Positions 24,006 through 36,672 of a stretch of 64,000 nt of DNA are shown one piece after another (positions within the stretch are counted from its first letter, which is position 1; every line of letters starts with the position of its first letter). The translations under genes were made by a program, and so were the position numbers. The notes under the pieces are model-generated. The model was not told the DNA's origin, did no database searches, and saw only the letters and a list, made by a program, of their open reading frames with translations. This DNA comes from Eutypa lata (lineage: Eukaryota > Ascomycota > Sordariomycetes > Xylariales > Diatrypaceae): the NCBI GenBank assembly GCA_022661535.1, contig JAKULF010000001.1:186001-250000 (forward strand). The letters are read 5' to 3'.

Positions 24006-25586
24006 ATGATAGCACAGTCGGCGGCGCTATCAGCTGCCGCGCTCCTAGCCTGTATCTCCCCGGTCTTATGCCAAACCACTACACGTATAGTTACGGCCCC
24101 CTCATCTGTCCCGCCCGGTGCTTCTCAGACGATAGACTCTTCTTTCCCCGGCTTCGCATTTGAGCAGGCATCCTTCTACAATTACTCATTCAACGCGCAA
24201 GGGGAGCCAAACCTCTTCTCCCAGAACCTGGTGAATGCGGTACTAAGTCGCACCGGTGGCACGCCATTGATCCGAGTTGGTGGCACGTCTGGGGACTACG
24301 GGAGCTATGACCCATCTCAAAAGGATGCAACCAATTTTCCGGCTACGGACTACGGTCCGCGCTTCGACGGCGACCTGGTCATCGGGCCATCGTACTTTGG
24401 CGCCTTCAAGAACTGGGGCTCAACAGGGGCAAAGTTCGAGTTCATGGTGCCGTTCAACGGAACCGGGTCAAGTCACAGCGTGGAATGGGCCCAAGCGGGC
24501 ATGGACGCTATCGGTATCGATAATCTATACACTCTGGAGATTGGGAACGAACCCAACTTCTACGGCTGGTTTAAGCGAGCCGGTAACCACGCAGCGGAAT
24601 ACGCCAAACGGTACGGAAACTTGATGAGCCGGCTTGAGGAAAAGATCCCCGCCCTGACGGGAAAACGCATCTACCAGGCCCTCGACACGGCCACGAACTC
24701 CGCAGAGAAGCTAACGGCAAAGGCCGCGTTCCAGGCTGGGTTGGACCAGCACGCCGCGCGCATAAAGCAGGTGGCCTTTCACTACTACCAAGGTAGAGGT
24801 CCTCCTGATCTAGCTTCGCTACAGACGTGGATCCAGCACAGCACCACCGTGACCAACGTGACCGAGAACTTTCTCCCGAGTATCCGGTACCTCCAGAACA
24901 ACCACCCGGCCATCGGCTTCGCCTTCACCGAGACGGGATACAACGTAGGGAGCGGGAGCGGTAAGGCCATCACCGGTAACAGCCTCGCAACGGCCCTATG
25001 GGCCGTCGACTTCCAGCTATACTGCATGACGGTCGGGGTCAGCCGGATAAACTGGCAGCAAATCCTGGGCGGCTCTTTGAACATGTGGCGGGCAGTAGAG
25101 AGCAGAGCCGGCCCACCGGCCGTCACCGCGAACTTCTACTCACAGCCCTTCGTGGCGGACTTCATCGGCAAGGGTGGGGACACGAAGGTAGCAGAGCTAG
25201 ATATCACTGACAGCAACGGTGACCACGGGGACGGGTACTATGCCGCGTACGCCGCTTACAACGGCGACGGTACCGTAGCTAGGGTGGCGGTGCTAAACTT
25301 GAAGATCTGGACGTCGGATAATCAAGAGGACAACAACAGGCCGAGCATCAATTTCCAGCTCCCTGGGCTGCCTGCAAATGTCGGACAAGTCGTGGTGCAT
25401 CACTTGAACGCGCCTGGTGGTGCCCTAGCTAGTAAGAATCTGACCTATGCCGGCCTTGAGTGGACGTGGGAGAGCCGTGGCCAGGAGATCAAAGTCGAGG
25501 ATAACGATGACATCTTAGATGTTGTGAACGGGGAAGTTACTATATCCGTTGGGGCTAGTTCTGCTGTCTTGATCGAAGTTCAGTAG
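24006..25586 (+). CDS. Secreted glycoside hydrolase family 79 (beta-glucuronidase/heparanase-like)
   Basis: Single-exon gene, 526 residues. An N-terminal signal peptide (residues 1-22, ending SPVLC) sends it outside the cell. The catalytic barrel shows the two GH79 glutamates: the acid/base E182 in EIGNEPNFYGW and the nucleophile E309 in FAFTETGYNVGS. The segment TPLIRVGGTSGDYG near the N-terminus and a beta-rich C-terminal domain ending in SAVLIEVQ also fit the family. Several N-glycosylation sites are visible (NYS, NGT, NVT, NLT). Fungal members remove glucuronic or 4-O-methyl-glucuronic acid from arabinogalactan-type glycans of plants. The exact substrate cannot be read from sequence. A TATA box lies 81 nt upstream. 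No other carbohydrate-active gene is adjacent. Confidence 0.93.
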   Translation: MIAQSAALSAAALLACISPVLCQTTTRIVTAPSSVPPGASQTIDSSFPGFAFEQASFYNYSFNAQGEPNLFSQNLVNAVLSRTGGTPLIRVGGTSGDYGSYDPSQKDATNFPATDYGPRFDGDLVIGPSYFGAFKNWGSTGAKFEFMVPFNGTGSSHSVEWAQAGMDAIGIDNLYTLEIGNEPNFYGWFKRAGNHAAEYAKRYGNLMSRLEEKIPALTGKRIYQALDTATNSAEKLTAKAAFQAGLDQHAARIKQVAFHYYQGRGPPDLASLQTWIQHSTTVTNVTENFLPSIRYLQNNHPAIGFAFTETGYNVGSGSGKAITGNSLATALWAVDFQLYCMTVGVSRINWQQILGGSLNMWRAVESRAGPPAVTANFYSQPFVADFIGKGGDTKVAELDITDSNGDHGDGYYAAYAAYNGDGTVARVAVLNLKIWTSDNQEDNNRPSINFQLPGLPANVGQVVVHHLNAPGGALASKNLTYAGLEWTWESRGQEIKVEDNDDILDVVNGEVTISVGASSAVLIEVQ

Positions 25587-27114
25587 GTAGAAACATTGTT
25601 ATGCCATCATCAAGTTAATACACAGTACTTTTGGATATTGTATAACCGAACATAAATACCGTCGTCTTCTAAAAGCCCACGCTTGGATGTTTTAGGCATG
25701 TAGTGAAACGGGCCCACAAAGCTGTGGTCTGGCCGATGATGGGTTTAATCTATCGATGACCTCTGGATGTGTTGCATGGATGAAGAACATCTCGTTTGTT
25801 TCTCTTGAAAACGCTCATCTACATAGTTATGTAAAATCTAGATATTGGGGATTGTTACTTACTTTATGGGAGTTGCTCTACTACCAGACTGATGTACCTA
25901 TCGTATATGAATGAAGCATTAACTTCTTGCCTTGGCTACATGAGGGAACTAATTGATAATCACAACTTTAATCAAGAGGTTATGAACAAATACACAAAAT
26001 CTTCTTGGCACCCCTGACCAATTGTCGATCTCGGCAAAACTACGAAGTACATACGAATGAATAACCACCTGCTTCCACACCTGTAAATAAACCGGATGAT
26101 CTGGGAGTTGGCAGCTAGGCGAAAAGGGGGAGAGCGCGCTAATCAACATGAAGACTAGCAATATATCAACCCCTGTCTCCCATCTTTTTATCATGTGTGT
26201 TCCTGCATTAGGCCGAATCAATCGTGGGTGTTTACGCTACGGGCTGCAGTCTTTCTAATCGCGATCCGGCCTTGGTTAGGCTTCTTTTCTCTCAAGGATT
26301 CCTATTGTCTCTTGTTAGTTACCTTGAAGTAGTCAATGAGAAGAGTGAGTAAAGTATTGTACTCAATAATAATAATATTGTTTATGTCTATGTGAGACAA
26401 GTAGAGAGAAGCCATGTTCTTGGAATTCTTCCTGTATGTACGTACTTTCGTAGGCCTGGCATTGGAGGAGCAGAGGAGACAGAGCGAGTCCAGTAAAACC
26501 TCCACACCCCCTTCTTTCATTTCCCGCGACATTAGCTGTCATTGGCCCGTTCCCTTGCCCTAGCGCTCTCATGGTTCATCGGGCTTGTGCTCCCAAACTC
26601 ATGCAGCTAAGCTCTCTCTCCTCTCTCTTCTCGGCTCCTTCTTAGCTGAGGTTTTCTTTTCCTTCTCCTCACTCCCATTCTTTAATAGTACCTATTCCGA
26701 CCTCATCCTTTTAACTTGGTAGGCGTCCATCGACAATCCGGTCTTAGACCAAACTGCCTGCTTCCCGGCCTCAAAGCCAACTTTTTGTCACTCTTTTTTT
26801 TTTGCTTTTCCAGTCACTCTTTTCAAGTCACTCATTTTTGGGCGCCGGGCTACTACGCAGGTGTTACATGCTGGAATCTCGAAAGAAACGGGACGATCGA
26901 TCTTTTTCCATACTATCTCTAATTATCTAATTACTCACGACCATAACGACTGTTTCTCCGTCTGCCAGCTTCGCCTCAAGTCGCCATACATTTGTAACGA
27001 GAATCTACTCGTTCCTTTCCCTTTTTGAAGTTGCCTGATGAGAACAGTGGTTTATCGTGGTTGGGAAGTTTGGGTCGAACATCGTGCGTGGACAATATAC
27101 TCGTCATATTGTAC
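25587..27114. other. Intergenic region and long 5' leader of the next gene
   Basis: About 1.5 kb. The first half is AT-rich with no gene. From about 26600 to 27010 the sequence becomes strongly pyrimidine-rich (CTCTC and TTTTT runs near 26615-26650 and 26795), as in long fungal 5' leaders, ending at the start codon at 27115. An in-frame extension upstream of 27115 lacks any ATG. Confidence 0.5.
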
Positions 27115-29459
27115 ATGATGTTGGGAAACCGCCATCTCCATAGCCATGCTCATGCTCATGGGCATGGCCTTCGTCACCGCCATGCTGAGGCCGAATTGTC
27201 ATACGCTAATGTCGATCGATTTTCCGGATCCGTGGATGGAGGAGCAACTGGTTCGGTCACGGACGGTCATGCTCCTACGGTTCTAGCTGCTAGAACTAAT
27301 GCCAGCGATGAGAAACCTGTCTCTGCTTCGTCTACAAACCTGATCATTGCTATTGGTGTTGTGTAAGCATAACCATATTTACTTTTGTGCGTTATCTTAG
27401 CTGACTGTGGTACAGTGTTCCGCTAGCGATTGTCTTGTGTGTGTTAGTCTACCTGCATCGCAGAAACAACAAGCGAGTGGCACTGGAGGACGTGGATGAC
27501 AAATATAGGTCTTTGGATTTCGGACTTGGGGACAGTGTCCCAGCCGGCGGGAAAAAGAGACGGAGTGCCTTCTTTGGCAAGGAAAAGGATTCCCCGTCGC
27601 ACAGAGCTCAACTGTCTATGGATATGAATCTATCTAGCCCTTACCTTCTTCCGCCGGAGCTTCAGAATTCTCGAGAGTCTCTGAACTCTCTGGCACGGTC
27701 ATTACACAAGAACGAGGATCCCTATCGTCATGTTACAGAATATACGAATAGCGAAGTTGGTTCCTTGCGTTCTTTCCAGCGGGGACCGGAACGAGGCTCC
27801 TCTTATACCAACAAGACCGGTTCCACCGATCGCTCTTCTTCGAGAGGAGCACGGGGCTTACCTTCCTCCCGCCAGAACTCTATACCCGCGCCCACATCTC
27901 CCCTTCCACAGCTGCCTCCTGCGGCTCAGACACCGCAGAGACAGGAATTCGAGGGAGACATCCCAGCTCCCCTGGCACCATCCAAGAATGAGTTTCGGTT
28001 CACAGACAATGCGTCCTCTCGCGGAGTTCCTTCTATTACCCCAGAGCAGGTCCCGACCATCCAGGAGCCGCCTGCTGCTGCTTCTAGGCTCTCTCACAAG
28101 GCTATTACCGAAACTGTCCGGCCCTTCTCGGGAGAATCAACCACAATGGGTCAAGCCTATATGGGTGACCTGGTGAATGACCGAGAGTCGATGCCTCAGC
28201 GTGAATCTCTGGCAACAGGCCAAGCAATGGAGAACAAGGATTCGACGAGACCCCCTCGAATGGATTCTATGCCTGTCATAGATGCGGGTGGAATTCAAGA
28301 CTACCAGGACTACTCGGATCATTTCCAGATCAACGAGCCTGACCATACCCATCCACAACAAACCTCTGGACAACCAATGGCCCCGCACCCGAATGATATC
28401 AGCGGCCCAGCTTCAGCTGGATTGGGTGTCCCATCCCAGGACAACCGTCGTTTGTCAGTAGGACTCCGACCGTTACCCCCGGATGATTTCCTCGAATCAG
28501 AGGATCCTGAGTTCAGAGCCAACAGAATTCGTTCGTTCTATAAAGAGTATTTCGAGGACAGCAAACAGGACACCGCAAGACCGCCAATGCCAACGCAAGC
28601 GCCAGCACCAGGGCCGCCGCAAAACAACTACTATGAGGATTATGACCAGAACTACCTCGGCGAAGCTGCCTATTTTGATCCGGAGACCAATGCCTTTGTC
28701 ATGCCTTACGCTGCCCCGGTTACTCGTAGGGCCATGACACCACCTCCGAGCAACAGACGTCCCATGCCGGGTCCTAGGCAGCGTCGTCCATCTGGAGGTA
28801 TGTCTATGCAGAGCGGACCTGGTGGAAGACCCAGAGCTGGATCGACTATGTCGGCTGGCAGATGGGCTCCCATGAGCCCGCGACCTGGATCTTCAGCCTC
28901 CAACCCACGGTTTAGCAACAAACCACGTAAACCAATGCCGCCTCCAACTGATCTCAATACTTTGCCTACTCCTTCGAAACTTAAGGATGACTCGTTTGCA
29001 ATCTTCAATGCCATGGAGTTTGCACCCCCTCCTTCCTTCAAGGACCAGGCAGCTGGTCGGTCCCAGAGTCCCGTCGGTGAGCGGGTGCCATACCGAGCTG
29101 GTACTCCTGTTCATTCACCTCTCGTCAGCGCGTTTGAAGATACCGCTCCACTTCCCAGCCCGTAAGTATACATACCATCCGATTTATCATAGTCGTCACT
29201 AACATGCCATCACAGTCATCTTCTGCGTAAATCGTCGACATTCACTGGCCTAGACTTCGCTCCGCCACGTCGGTTTAAGGATCCGGAGGTGATGAGCGAT
29301 GCCGGAAGCATTCGCAGTAACCAAAGTGGTTTGTCGTCCCAGAACGCCATGGCTCTTCGTAACGGAGCTGGTCGTGTCAGCCGACTGCCTGGCGATACCA
29401 TCTTCACGCAGCAAGACTCGGCTAGCACTCTCAAGCCGCAATGGGGCATGCGTGCCTAA
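27115..29459 (+). CDS. Single-span membrane protein with His-rich N-terminus and long disordered cytoplasmic tail
   Basis: Three exons, 27115-27362, 27416-29161 and 29216-29459, close in frame to 745 residues. The N-terminus is unusually rich in His (about ten within residues 7-23) and has no signal peptide. One transmembrane segment runs about residues 75-96 (LIIAIGVVVPLAIVLCVLVYL, split by intron 1), followed by a basic HRRNNKR stop-transfer stretch. Next comes the motif LEDVDDKYRSLDFGLG, which I recall as conserved in related fungal proteins. The rest (about 640 residues) is Pro/Ser/Arg-rich and disordered, with a short folded-looking block (EFRANRIRSFYKEYFED) and a C-terminal motif TFTGLDFAPPRRFKDPEVMSD. 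Predicted topology is N-out, C-in. The function is unknown; a plasma-membrane sensor or scaffold is one guess. Confidence 0.85.
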
Positions 29460-32400
29460 TTCTAGATTCCTCAAGTTTCAAGCGTCTGTCTATCTATCCG
29501 TCTCACACCCTTAAGGGGGGTATTGCTTATGCTTATGCTTATGCTCATGCGGCGGCGCAAAATCATTCATAGATGGGTCAATAGGTTTTCTGGTTTCACG
29601 AAGCGCGGAGCGGGCGGCTGGCTTGCTATTGTTTCCGCCGTTGCATATCGGTTACGGTCGTCCGTATTGGTAAATGTTTTGTTCTGCGGCAAATCACACT
29701 TGGGAAAAAAGAGATGGCCTCTCGGAAACGTTTTTGGCAGATTCGGGTCAGTATTGTGGCGAATCAACATCGATCATGACTATTGTAACTTTCATCATTG
29801 ATCACAACAAATCTCTATTGCATGGCGGATAGGTGTATATTATAGAACGGATAATGGGTGCGCTCTCCGGCGTCTTCGCGCGCAATCAGAGCGTAGGATC
29901 GCCTTGGGTAGGGTACAATACAAAAATTTGCTTCGGGTTTGTTCTTTTTCACTGTATAAGTAGTCCAGCCACTATTGCGCTTCCTAAGCCCCCTCAGACA
30001 TGCATATATCGTACTCCCTGGGCGGCAGGCTTAGGCGTTATGGGGTGAAAATGTTTAGTCGTTTTGGCTTCCATACTACGGTATGCTAGCTTTTGACATT
30101 GTAGTGTTATATCCTTTAATTCAGCGCCTGGGCTATTTTATTTCGCAGTAGGACTTGGACTCATTTGTGTATATGGGAGTTCTAGGGGGATTATGGTGTG
30201 GTACTTATCTGACTTCTAGTTATGGCAAACACGGGTAGATCAAGAGCTTATGTTCCAATATACATTGTATGGACTATGTAATAAACATATTTGTATATCG
30301 TCCAATGTCGAAGAATTAGCGTATTGTTAAACTCAACTATAGTGGCCTTTAGATAAGTGTATGGACATCTAGCTGCGAATGCCAATCATCTTCATCTCGG
30401 GCTGCCGAAAACCTCGAGGTTTCCTAAGACTAAGTCTATCTAATGACGAAATCTACCTCGTAGGTTGCATTTAAAAGTTCGCATTGCTTCGAATGACACA
30501 GCGAGAAACAAGACTGGATAGAGGTGAGAGTCGGCGTGAGCGCACGCACAGACGACGTGACGACCTCGTTTCCGCGGCCGAATCTGAAGAGATCGTCGAA
30601 ACATTCACTTTATGTAGAAGGTAATTATCAAAAAGGCCAAATTGCCTACTTGGGAGGTGTCTGTTCACCCGTGCCCTACCATTTATATACTCAATGGGGG
30701 ATTCAAGGTCTATCATGAAGCGGAATGACGTTAAAGATATCACTGATCGGGCTGCCGCCGAGGTGAAACCGGGGGGTCGCATCAGGGGGATACGATGGGA
30801 TCTCCGCTGGGACAAGCAAGGTTTCGGGTAATAATGGCTTAACAACGTCATGTATGTAGGTATGTATGTAATATCCGCTATTCGCCCCTGATCCATTGGT
30901 TGAGTTCTCGGTGAAGAAACCTCCAGAGCTATAGGGCTGTAAGAAGTGATGGCATCATGAAAACCAATTCGATCTAGGCCTATGCGGTCGATATTCGACA
31001 TTATCTATGGTGCTAGGTATATAGAACAAATTGTAGAATAACCTATGTAGTTAACTGCTGACTGCCCACTGACTTTGCGGAGGTGGAGGCTATCCGTCGA
31101 ACTGGGAATCGAATGTATGCGGTGTTGCTTTGTATGTGCCGAATCCCCGAGAGCCGCCAACCGCTTTCTTAGACAACGCCACAAAGCAAGATCAACGCAA
31201 CTGCCAGTGAGGGTGGCAAGATGGCAATTGATACTATCAGTACACTTCGTTCATTATTCATTGTTCCTCAATTATCGTTTATTCTGTCTTTTTCCCCATC
31301 ACTCCATACATCATATGTCGGACCTACTTCCAATGCTGCCTAAGTAACTAACCTCGACGGATGAGAAACTACTATTCCACCGCCACCTCAATTGAGGCTG
31401 TGTATGCAAAACGCCGAGCAATATTTTTCCCTTTCTTTTTACGATCTATGCAGAGTACAATATTATTGGCGCAGATCTCGTCATCCCAAAAAGGTCAAAA
31501 ATAACTCGAGATATGGTTCGTTCGACTGTTCCATAGAGAAACTACTTGGGTCCGAGCTACCACACGTTACACCTCTCTAGTAGTATGTAGTACAGAGGTT
31601 TACACCACCATCTCGAGTCTGTTTTGCGACGGTGTATGCATGCATGCATGTGAGCAATAGAGAACATGCGATGCGTATCGGATCGAGGCAAATGTATAGT
31701 CGCATGTTATATGTTGCATGCCAATCCAGTCTAGAGTCGTAGTATGTGCTGAACTGCATACATAGTGTGTAAACCAGCTTGTCAGCATGCCGGTCATGTC
31801 TGTTGCTGTTATATATAGATCACAGACTATACAACAATAATACACTCTCAAATTACTAGATTGCCTTTAGTCGAGGCTCCCTGCTGTGACACTTAATACC
31901 TAATATTCATATTTAACATGCACGTCTTGTGAAGCACACATGCTATCAAAACGGACTTGTCACATCTCCCCGTAACACAAACCACATGTTCATTCTAGCT
32001 TAGCCTTGCCGGACATCTGCAGGATCATCTAGATGGGAGATGGATGGATGGTTTTGCAAAAGTAGATCGTCCAATGTAGGTCAGCAAATTGTGGGTAGTG
32101 AAGCTTACCTGCCTGACCTAAAACTCTGGAAAGGGCAGGAGGATGAAGAAACGCTTCGAAATGAAGATATTTGGGATATCGTCAACACGTCACGTCTACG
32201 TATCCTCACATACCATAATATAAAGTGTGCTTAGGTTATCCTCAAAGTAAAACACATAAGTAACTTCAATGTTGATGAAAATCCATCACTAGCCACAAGG
32301 CGCTTGGCCAGAAACCAGGAAACGAACGGGCTTAGCTGCGATCGAGGGCACGTTACTGTATCTGAACCTCGCTGGTGGCTGGATCTGCTGCTGACTCGGC

Positions 32401-33640
32401 CAATACGATGTGTACCCACCGCGTATTAATTCACTAACTGGACTGCGCATCCTCGGAGTTTTAGGTACAGTTTAGTGTCACGTAAAACGAAACGGACCGT
32501 CATTGGTATTGCACAAGAAGAGGGAATTCAAAGCACCGGTCTTACTTGCCGCATATGTAGCATATCAAGTCATAAGCTACATAACTAACCATTGTCAAGT
32601 TTTAAGGTAGATAACGCTGATTTGAAGCTGGGGGAAGGGAAAAGGGTTAGAAGGTTAGATACATCTGTCGGAAATGAGCTCGAGGGGTTTTGGAACTATA
32701 AACGCACTAAATGTATCGCCTACTTCGTACCTGAGTTTATTCGTTATTCTCCACCTTGAGATCATCTTTGAATCCAACCTTGGAAGTTTAAGTTAGCAGT
32801 TGGCTACATACCTAGGTACCTACAGTTAGCTGCCTCCTACCTCTTACCTCCTACGTACCTACATACGTATGTAAGCTGCTAATTTGGTGTTTGTTTCTTC
32901 AAAGAGGCTTTGAATCATAAGACAATCTTTCGCACTTCAACTTTCGTCTATAATGTTATTTCTTGCAAGTTTCTCTTATTGCTACTTATTTTTCAATAAC
33001 CGGTGATACCATCTTCCTCTACCTATACACACACACACTCTCTCGGTATTATACATACCTAACTGAAGCAGAGCATCTCATTCTTCTTTTCTATCCTTTC
33101 TCTCCAGCTTGGCGCCTTTTGAGACGCGATATACAAGATCGACCTTACTCAGCTTAAACCTGTGTCCTATCAATTCATCCGGATTCTTAGGAACTAATGG
33201 GAGAGAAACAAGGCGTATGACGAAGACAACCGGGCAAAAACTCAGCCACGAAACAACCCTGCACTTATTATTTCACTCGCTGTGATTATCCCCCCAAGTT
33301 CCCCCTACTTGCACCCAGATAACCACCTGCAACCCCAACCAATTATCGATTACTGGGCAGTAGACCTTACTATTTGCAGTAAAAGACTGTCTTACCCACC
33401 CAACCGGCTTCTCCATTCATCTTTCTTTTCGCTCTGTTCTCTCGCCCGGACCTTCATCCACTCACTTCCTTTACGCCCACTTACTCACTCTCGATTTCTT
33501 ACCATCTCTTCGTTGGCTCTCCATATTCCCAACTCGAAACAATAGTTAGCTTTTCATCCTCAAGCTGCTGAGCGACTCCCTTTCTCTTTAGTCCGGTCTT
33601 TCTGGACGGGCCTAGCTCAATTAAAACAGTTGGTTTGGGT
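29460..33640. other. Intergenic region, no convincing gene
   Basis: About 4.2 kb. It begins with a GCTTAT tandem repeat (29525-29545). The longest frame is a 176-codon minus-strand ORF (30471-31001) with random-looking composition. ACCTA/TAGGT words are dense at 32805-32875, including one exact TACCTAGGTA palindrome at 32809-32818. From about 32940 the sequence is pyrimidine-rich and probably belongs to the promoter and leader of the Ser/Thr-rich membrane protein gene. Confidence 0.5.
29525..29545. repeat. Short tandem repeat, GCTTAT units
   Basis: Three and a half copies of GCTTAT about 65 nt after the stop codon of the preceding gene, in its probable 3' UTR. Confidence 0.75.
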
Positions 33641-33646
33641 TTCAAG

Positions 33647-33979
33647 GTATGCACTCATCCGCTCCGTTCAACTTTGATTCACGGCGTGTCCTCGGGTGAC
33701 TTTGCTTTTATGCGCGCCATGTATGACAATTCACGACTATCACTGTTGGCGATAGTCTCGCTCAACTTCTAGTCCAGCCCCACGTTGGCATGGTATGGCA
33801 TGGCATGCGCTTTCCCCGTCAACATCGTCTTCTTTTCCCCAGTCTACATAATGCCGTCCTTGATTTTATCTCTTCCAATGGACTGCTCGGAATCTTGGAA
33901 ACGCTCTCGCTCTCACGAGTATTAATTACTCTTCGCTAACATGCCACCCTATATAGTCCGGCGGTTTCCGGTGTTGCAG
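33647..33979 (+). other. Possible 5' UTR intron of the Ser/Thr-rich membrane protein gene
   Basis: A donor-like CAAG/GTATGC at 33647 and an acceptor-like GTGTTGCAG ending at 33979 bracket 333 nt. Removing it would put the first AUG of the message at 34001, which lies in a better context (TTCACCATGTC) than the upstream in-frame ATG at 33941. No branch site was checked in detail. Confidence 0.35.
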
Positions 33980-34000
33980 ACCGGAAGGCAAAACTTCACC

Positions 34001-35329
34001 ATGTCTACATCATCGGCTAACAGTACAAGTACGGATGGTTCTTTACCAACCACTACATCAGATCCAAATGTTGCTACTACAACGTCCGACATCCCAACTG
34101 ATACCTCTACCTCTATAGCTGAAACTCCCACCGAAACTCCCACCGAAATCCCATCTTCTTCCACTTCTACAATTTTGCCTACCTCATCATCTGAAACATC
34201 CACCACCGACCCAACAACGTCAACAGATCCCCCAACGAGTACTTCCAGCGAAGAGACTTCCACTTCCACCACCCCTGAAACATCTTCAACACTGCCCTCC
34301 ACTACGACTAGTACTACCTCAACCAGTGAAGAGCCAACGACAGCGCCGACGTCGACATCAACTACTCCTACTTCTACTACTACCTCGACGGAGCCTTCTA
34401 CCGTCCAAACCACTGTCATAACCAGCGTCCAAACTCCAACAGATGGTTCCGGCAGCATAACTACCATTACGTCCATCTCAACTTTGTTACCAACCAATCC
34501 TACCTCAACCGGAGCCAGCTCAACGTCTTCTTCAGATGCCGGTCTTCAGACAAATGATGGTTCGGGAGGCGGTGGCGGTTTAAGTACAGGCCCAACCATC
34601 GCTGTTGCCGTCGTTGTGCCTATAGCAGGTGTTGCATTGCTGGTTGCTGGGGCTATCTTCTGGTGGAGGAAGCGGAAACAACGTAAAGAGGCTGAAGAGG
34701 AGAGGAGAAAGGAAGTTGAGGATTACAACTATAATCCTAATGCTGATCCTACTTTACCTGATCTAGGTGGTGCTGGTGGCGCTGCGGGTACTTATGAGAT
34801 GAAAGAGGATGGATCATCCGGTTACCGCGGTTGGGGATCGACTACTGCAGGCGGGTCTACAGGAAGGAAGGCATCAACGACTATGTCGGGTGGTGTAGCA
34901 GGCGTTGCTTACTCTGATGCAACATCGCCGACTCGGGGCCAGTCTGATACAAGATCGGGAGAACCCCTCGTTGGTGATGGGTCCCAAACTCCTGAAGGCG
35001 AAATCCTTGGTGCGATGGGTCCTGCTACCGGCGAAAACCAAAACCGAGGAGGCAATGACAATAATGTCCATCGTGGGCCCTCGAACGCATCGTCTTCCTA
35101 CAGTGCTGCTGGTCGATCCGATGGTTCTGGAGAAAATGGCGTAGGGGTTGCTTATGGTGGTCCTGCATATTATGACCAGTATGGAAACAACCCGTACAGC
35201 GATTCAGGATACGCCCAAGCCCAGGGAGGCCAGCCCGTCATTCGGGATAACCCGGCAAGGCGCAATACTCGGATTGAAAGCCCGTCGCATTTCCCTCAGC
35301 AAAGCGCAGGTATTTCGCAGAATTTCTAA
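34001..35329 (+). CDS. Ser/Thr-rich single-span cell-surface protein
   Basis: From ATG 34001 the protein has 442 residues; an in-frame ATG at 33941 would add 20. Roughly residues 1-185 are mucin-like, made almost wholly of Ser, Thr and Pro, and expected to be O-mannosylated outside the cell. A Gly/Ser hinge then leads to one transmembrane segment (AVAVVVPIAGVALLVAGAIFWW) followed by a strongly basic stop (RKRKQRK). The cytoplasmic tail of about 190 residues is Gly/Ser/Tyr-rich with NYNPNADPTLPDLGG near the membrane and PAYYDQYGNNPYSDSGY near the end. No signal peptide is seen, so the membrane helix probably acts as its own anchor. The plan resembles fungal wall-stress sensors (Mid2/Wsc-like), but no WSC domain is present. 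Function is inferred from layout only. Confidence 0.8.
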   Translation: MSTSSANSTSTDGSLPTTTSDPNVATTTSDIPTDTSTSIAETPTETPTEIPSSSTSTILPTSSSETSTTDPTTSTDPPTSTSSEETSTSTTPETSSTLPSTTTSTTSTSEEPTTAPTSTSTTPTSTTTSTEPSTVQTTVITSVQTPTDGSGSITTITSISTLLPTNPTSTGASSTSSSDAGLQTNDGSGGGGGLSTGPTIAVAVVVPIAGVALLVAGAIFWWRKRKQRKEAEEERRKEVEDYNYNPNADPTLPDLGGAGGAAGTYEMKEDGSSGYRGWGSTTAGGSTGRKASTTMSGGVAGVAYSDATSPTRGQSDTRSGEPLVGDGSQTPEGEILGAMGPATGENQNRGGNDNNVHRGPSNASSSYSAAGRSDGSGENGVGVAYGGPAYYDQYGNNPYSDSGYAQAQGGQPVIRDNPARRNTRIESPSHFPQQSAGISQNF

Positions 35330-36641
35330 GACGCCGCTCGACGGGTATCCCGCCAGGACGCCTAATAGCAACAACATCTTGATTTCCGTCACATTACCGA
35401 ATGATACCCAAGTTCGGGACTCGATCTCTCCGGGACCGAATCATTGTGCCCTTTACAGCGTTATGCAACCTTCCCTTTTTTGTGTATTTTTGGGTCAGCG
35501 GCGTTTGATGGACAAGCGCATTACATCGATATTCCTTTACATATAATCTTTTTACTACCTAGGTACTTCGTACGTCACCTGCATCTCAACCTCCTAGATT
35601 CAACGGTCATATCAGGAATGGAAAATGTCTCGACTAGCGTATATATCTCCATCGTTTGGAAGGAAAAACAAAAGCACATACATGACATCTTCTGTTCATC
35701 GTCTCGAAACATATAACATCTTCTTTTTTGCCTTAGCTCGTAATGCTAATCAGCACCACCGCCGACATCTGTCATTTCATTGTCTACGTGCGCCAGCGAT
35801 GGGCTATGTGCTCGGTGGCTGAACCAGTCAACACCACCTAGCCCATAACTAAGCTGGCTGTATATTGTGAAGCCTATCTCAGTCTACGTGGGTGACGGCA
35901 TATCTACATAAACAGAGAAGGGACATATACGCCCATTTACGAGTAGGACAATGCCATTTTCGAGTTTCATCTTTTTTTTCTGTTCTTGTTCTTGTTTTGG
36001 ATAGTAATGGCAAGATCTTCGACGTCGTGAAGCTCCTTAGGTAGGGGCTGTCTAGATATGAGTGCGAATAGGGGGGGCTAGGAGGAAGGGAGAGGGGGGG
36101 AAGTTCTCACGTGAAGGGAGTATGAGGAATCGGGTCTTTACGAAAAGTAGCCTATCTTCGGCTTTGCGGACCTTATACATACGTACGTACATATTATATA
36201 TAAACATCTAGGTAGACTTTAATGACTTTAGATCTTTCTATACCTCCCTTGACTCTTCATCTCTATTTCTTCTGGCGTGATTTGTCTTGATATAGTAAAT
36301 CCCTCTCTGGCACTGTACGTTAGGGACCCATTCAACATATCGCTAAGCTCTGCCTACCCAGGGTAGATGGATTAGACATGTTTGCTATACCGACGCTACC
36401 TACTACACCTACACCATAAAGTGCTCATCTAGCCAAAATGGCACGGTTGTAAGACTATGGGATGGATAATAAGTACCTAGGTATATATGTTGGAATTCCG
36501 ACCTTTACATATAAGCCGAGGTCCTTAGAATGATACTTGGAATGATACTTGTCAGTTATCAAACCCAGTCACACGCCCGTTTCTGGTTCTGGTTGACTGG
36601 CTGAATGAATGCCCGGTTAAGTCATCTCAACATCAGGCAGG

Positions 36642-36672
<31 letters not shown>

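Noticed and set aside
30471..31001. 176-codon minus-strand ORF in the spacer after the His-rich membrane protein gene
   Set aside because: Composition is random-looking (many Arg, Ser and Ile codons without domain structure), there is no recognisable motif or exon partner, and the start lacks a fungal leader. Kept as a chance frame.
33949..34497. Long Val-rich minus-strand ORF opposite the Ser/Thr-rich gene
   Set aside because: It is the antisense shadow of Thr/Ser codon repeats; the same explains 3792-4289 and 15436-16023.
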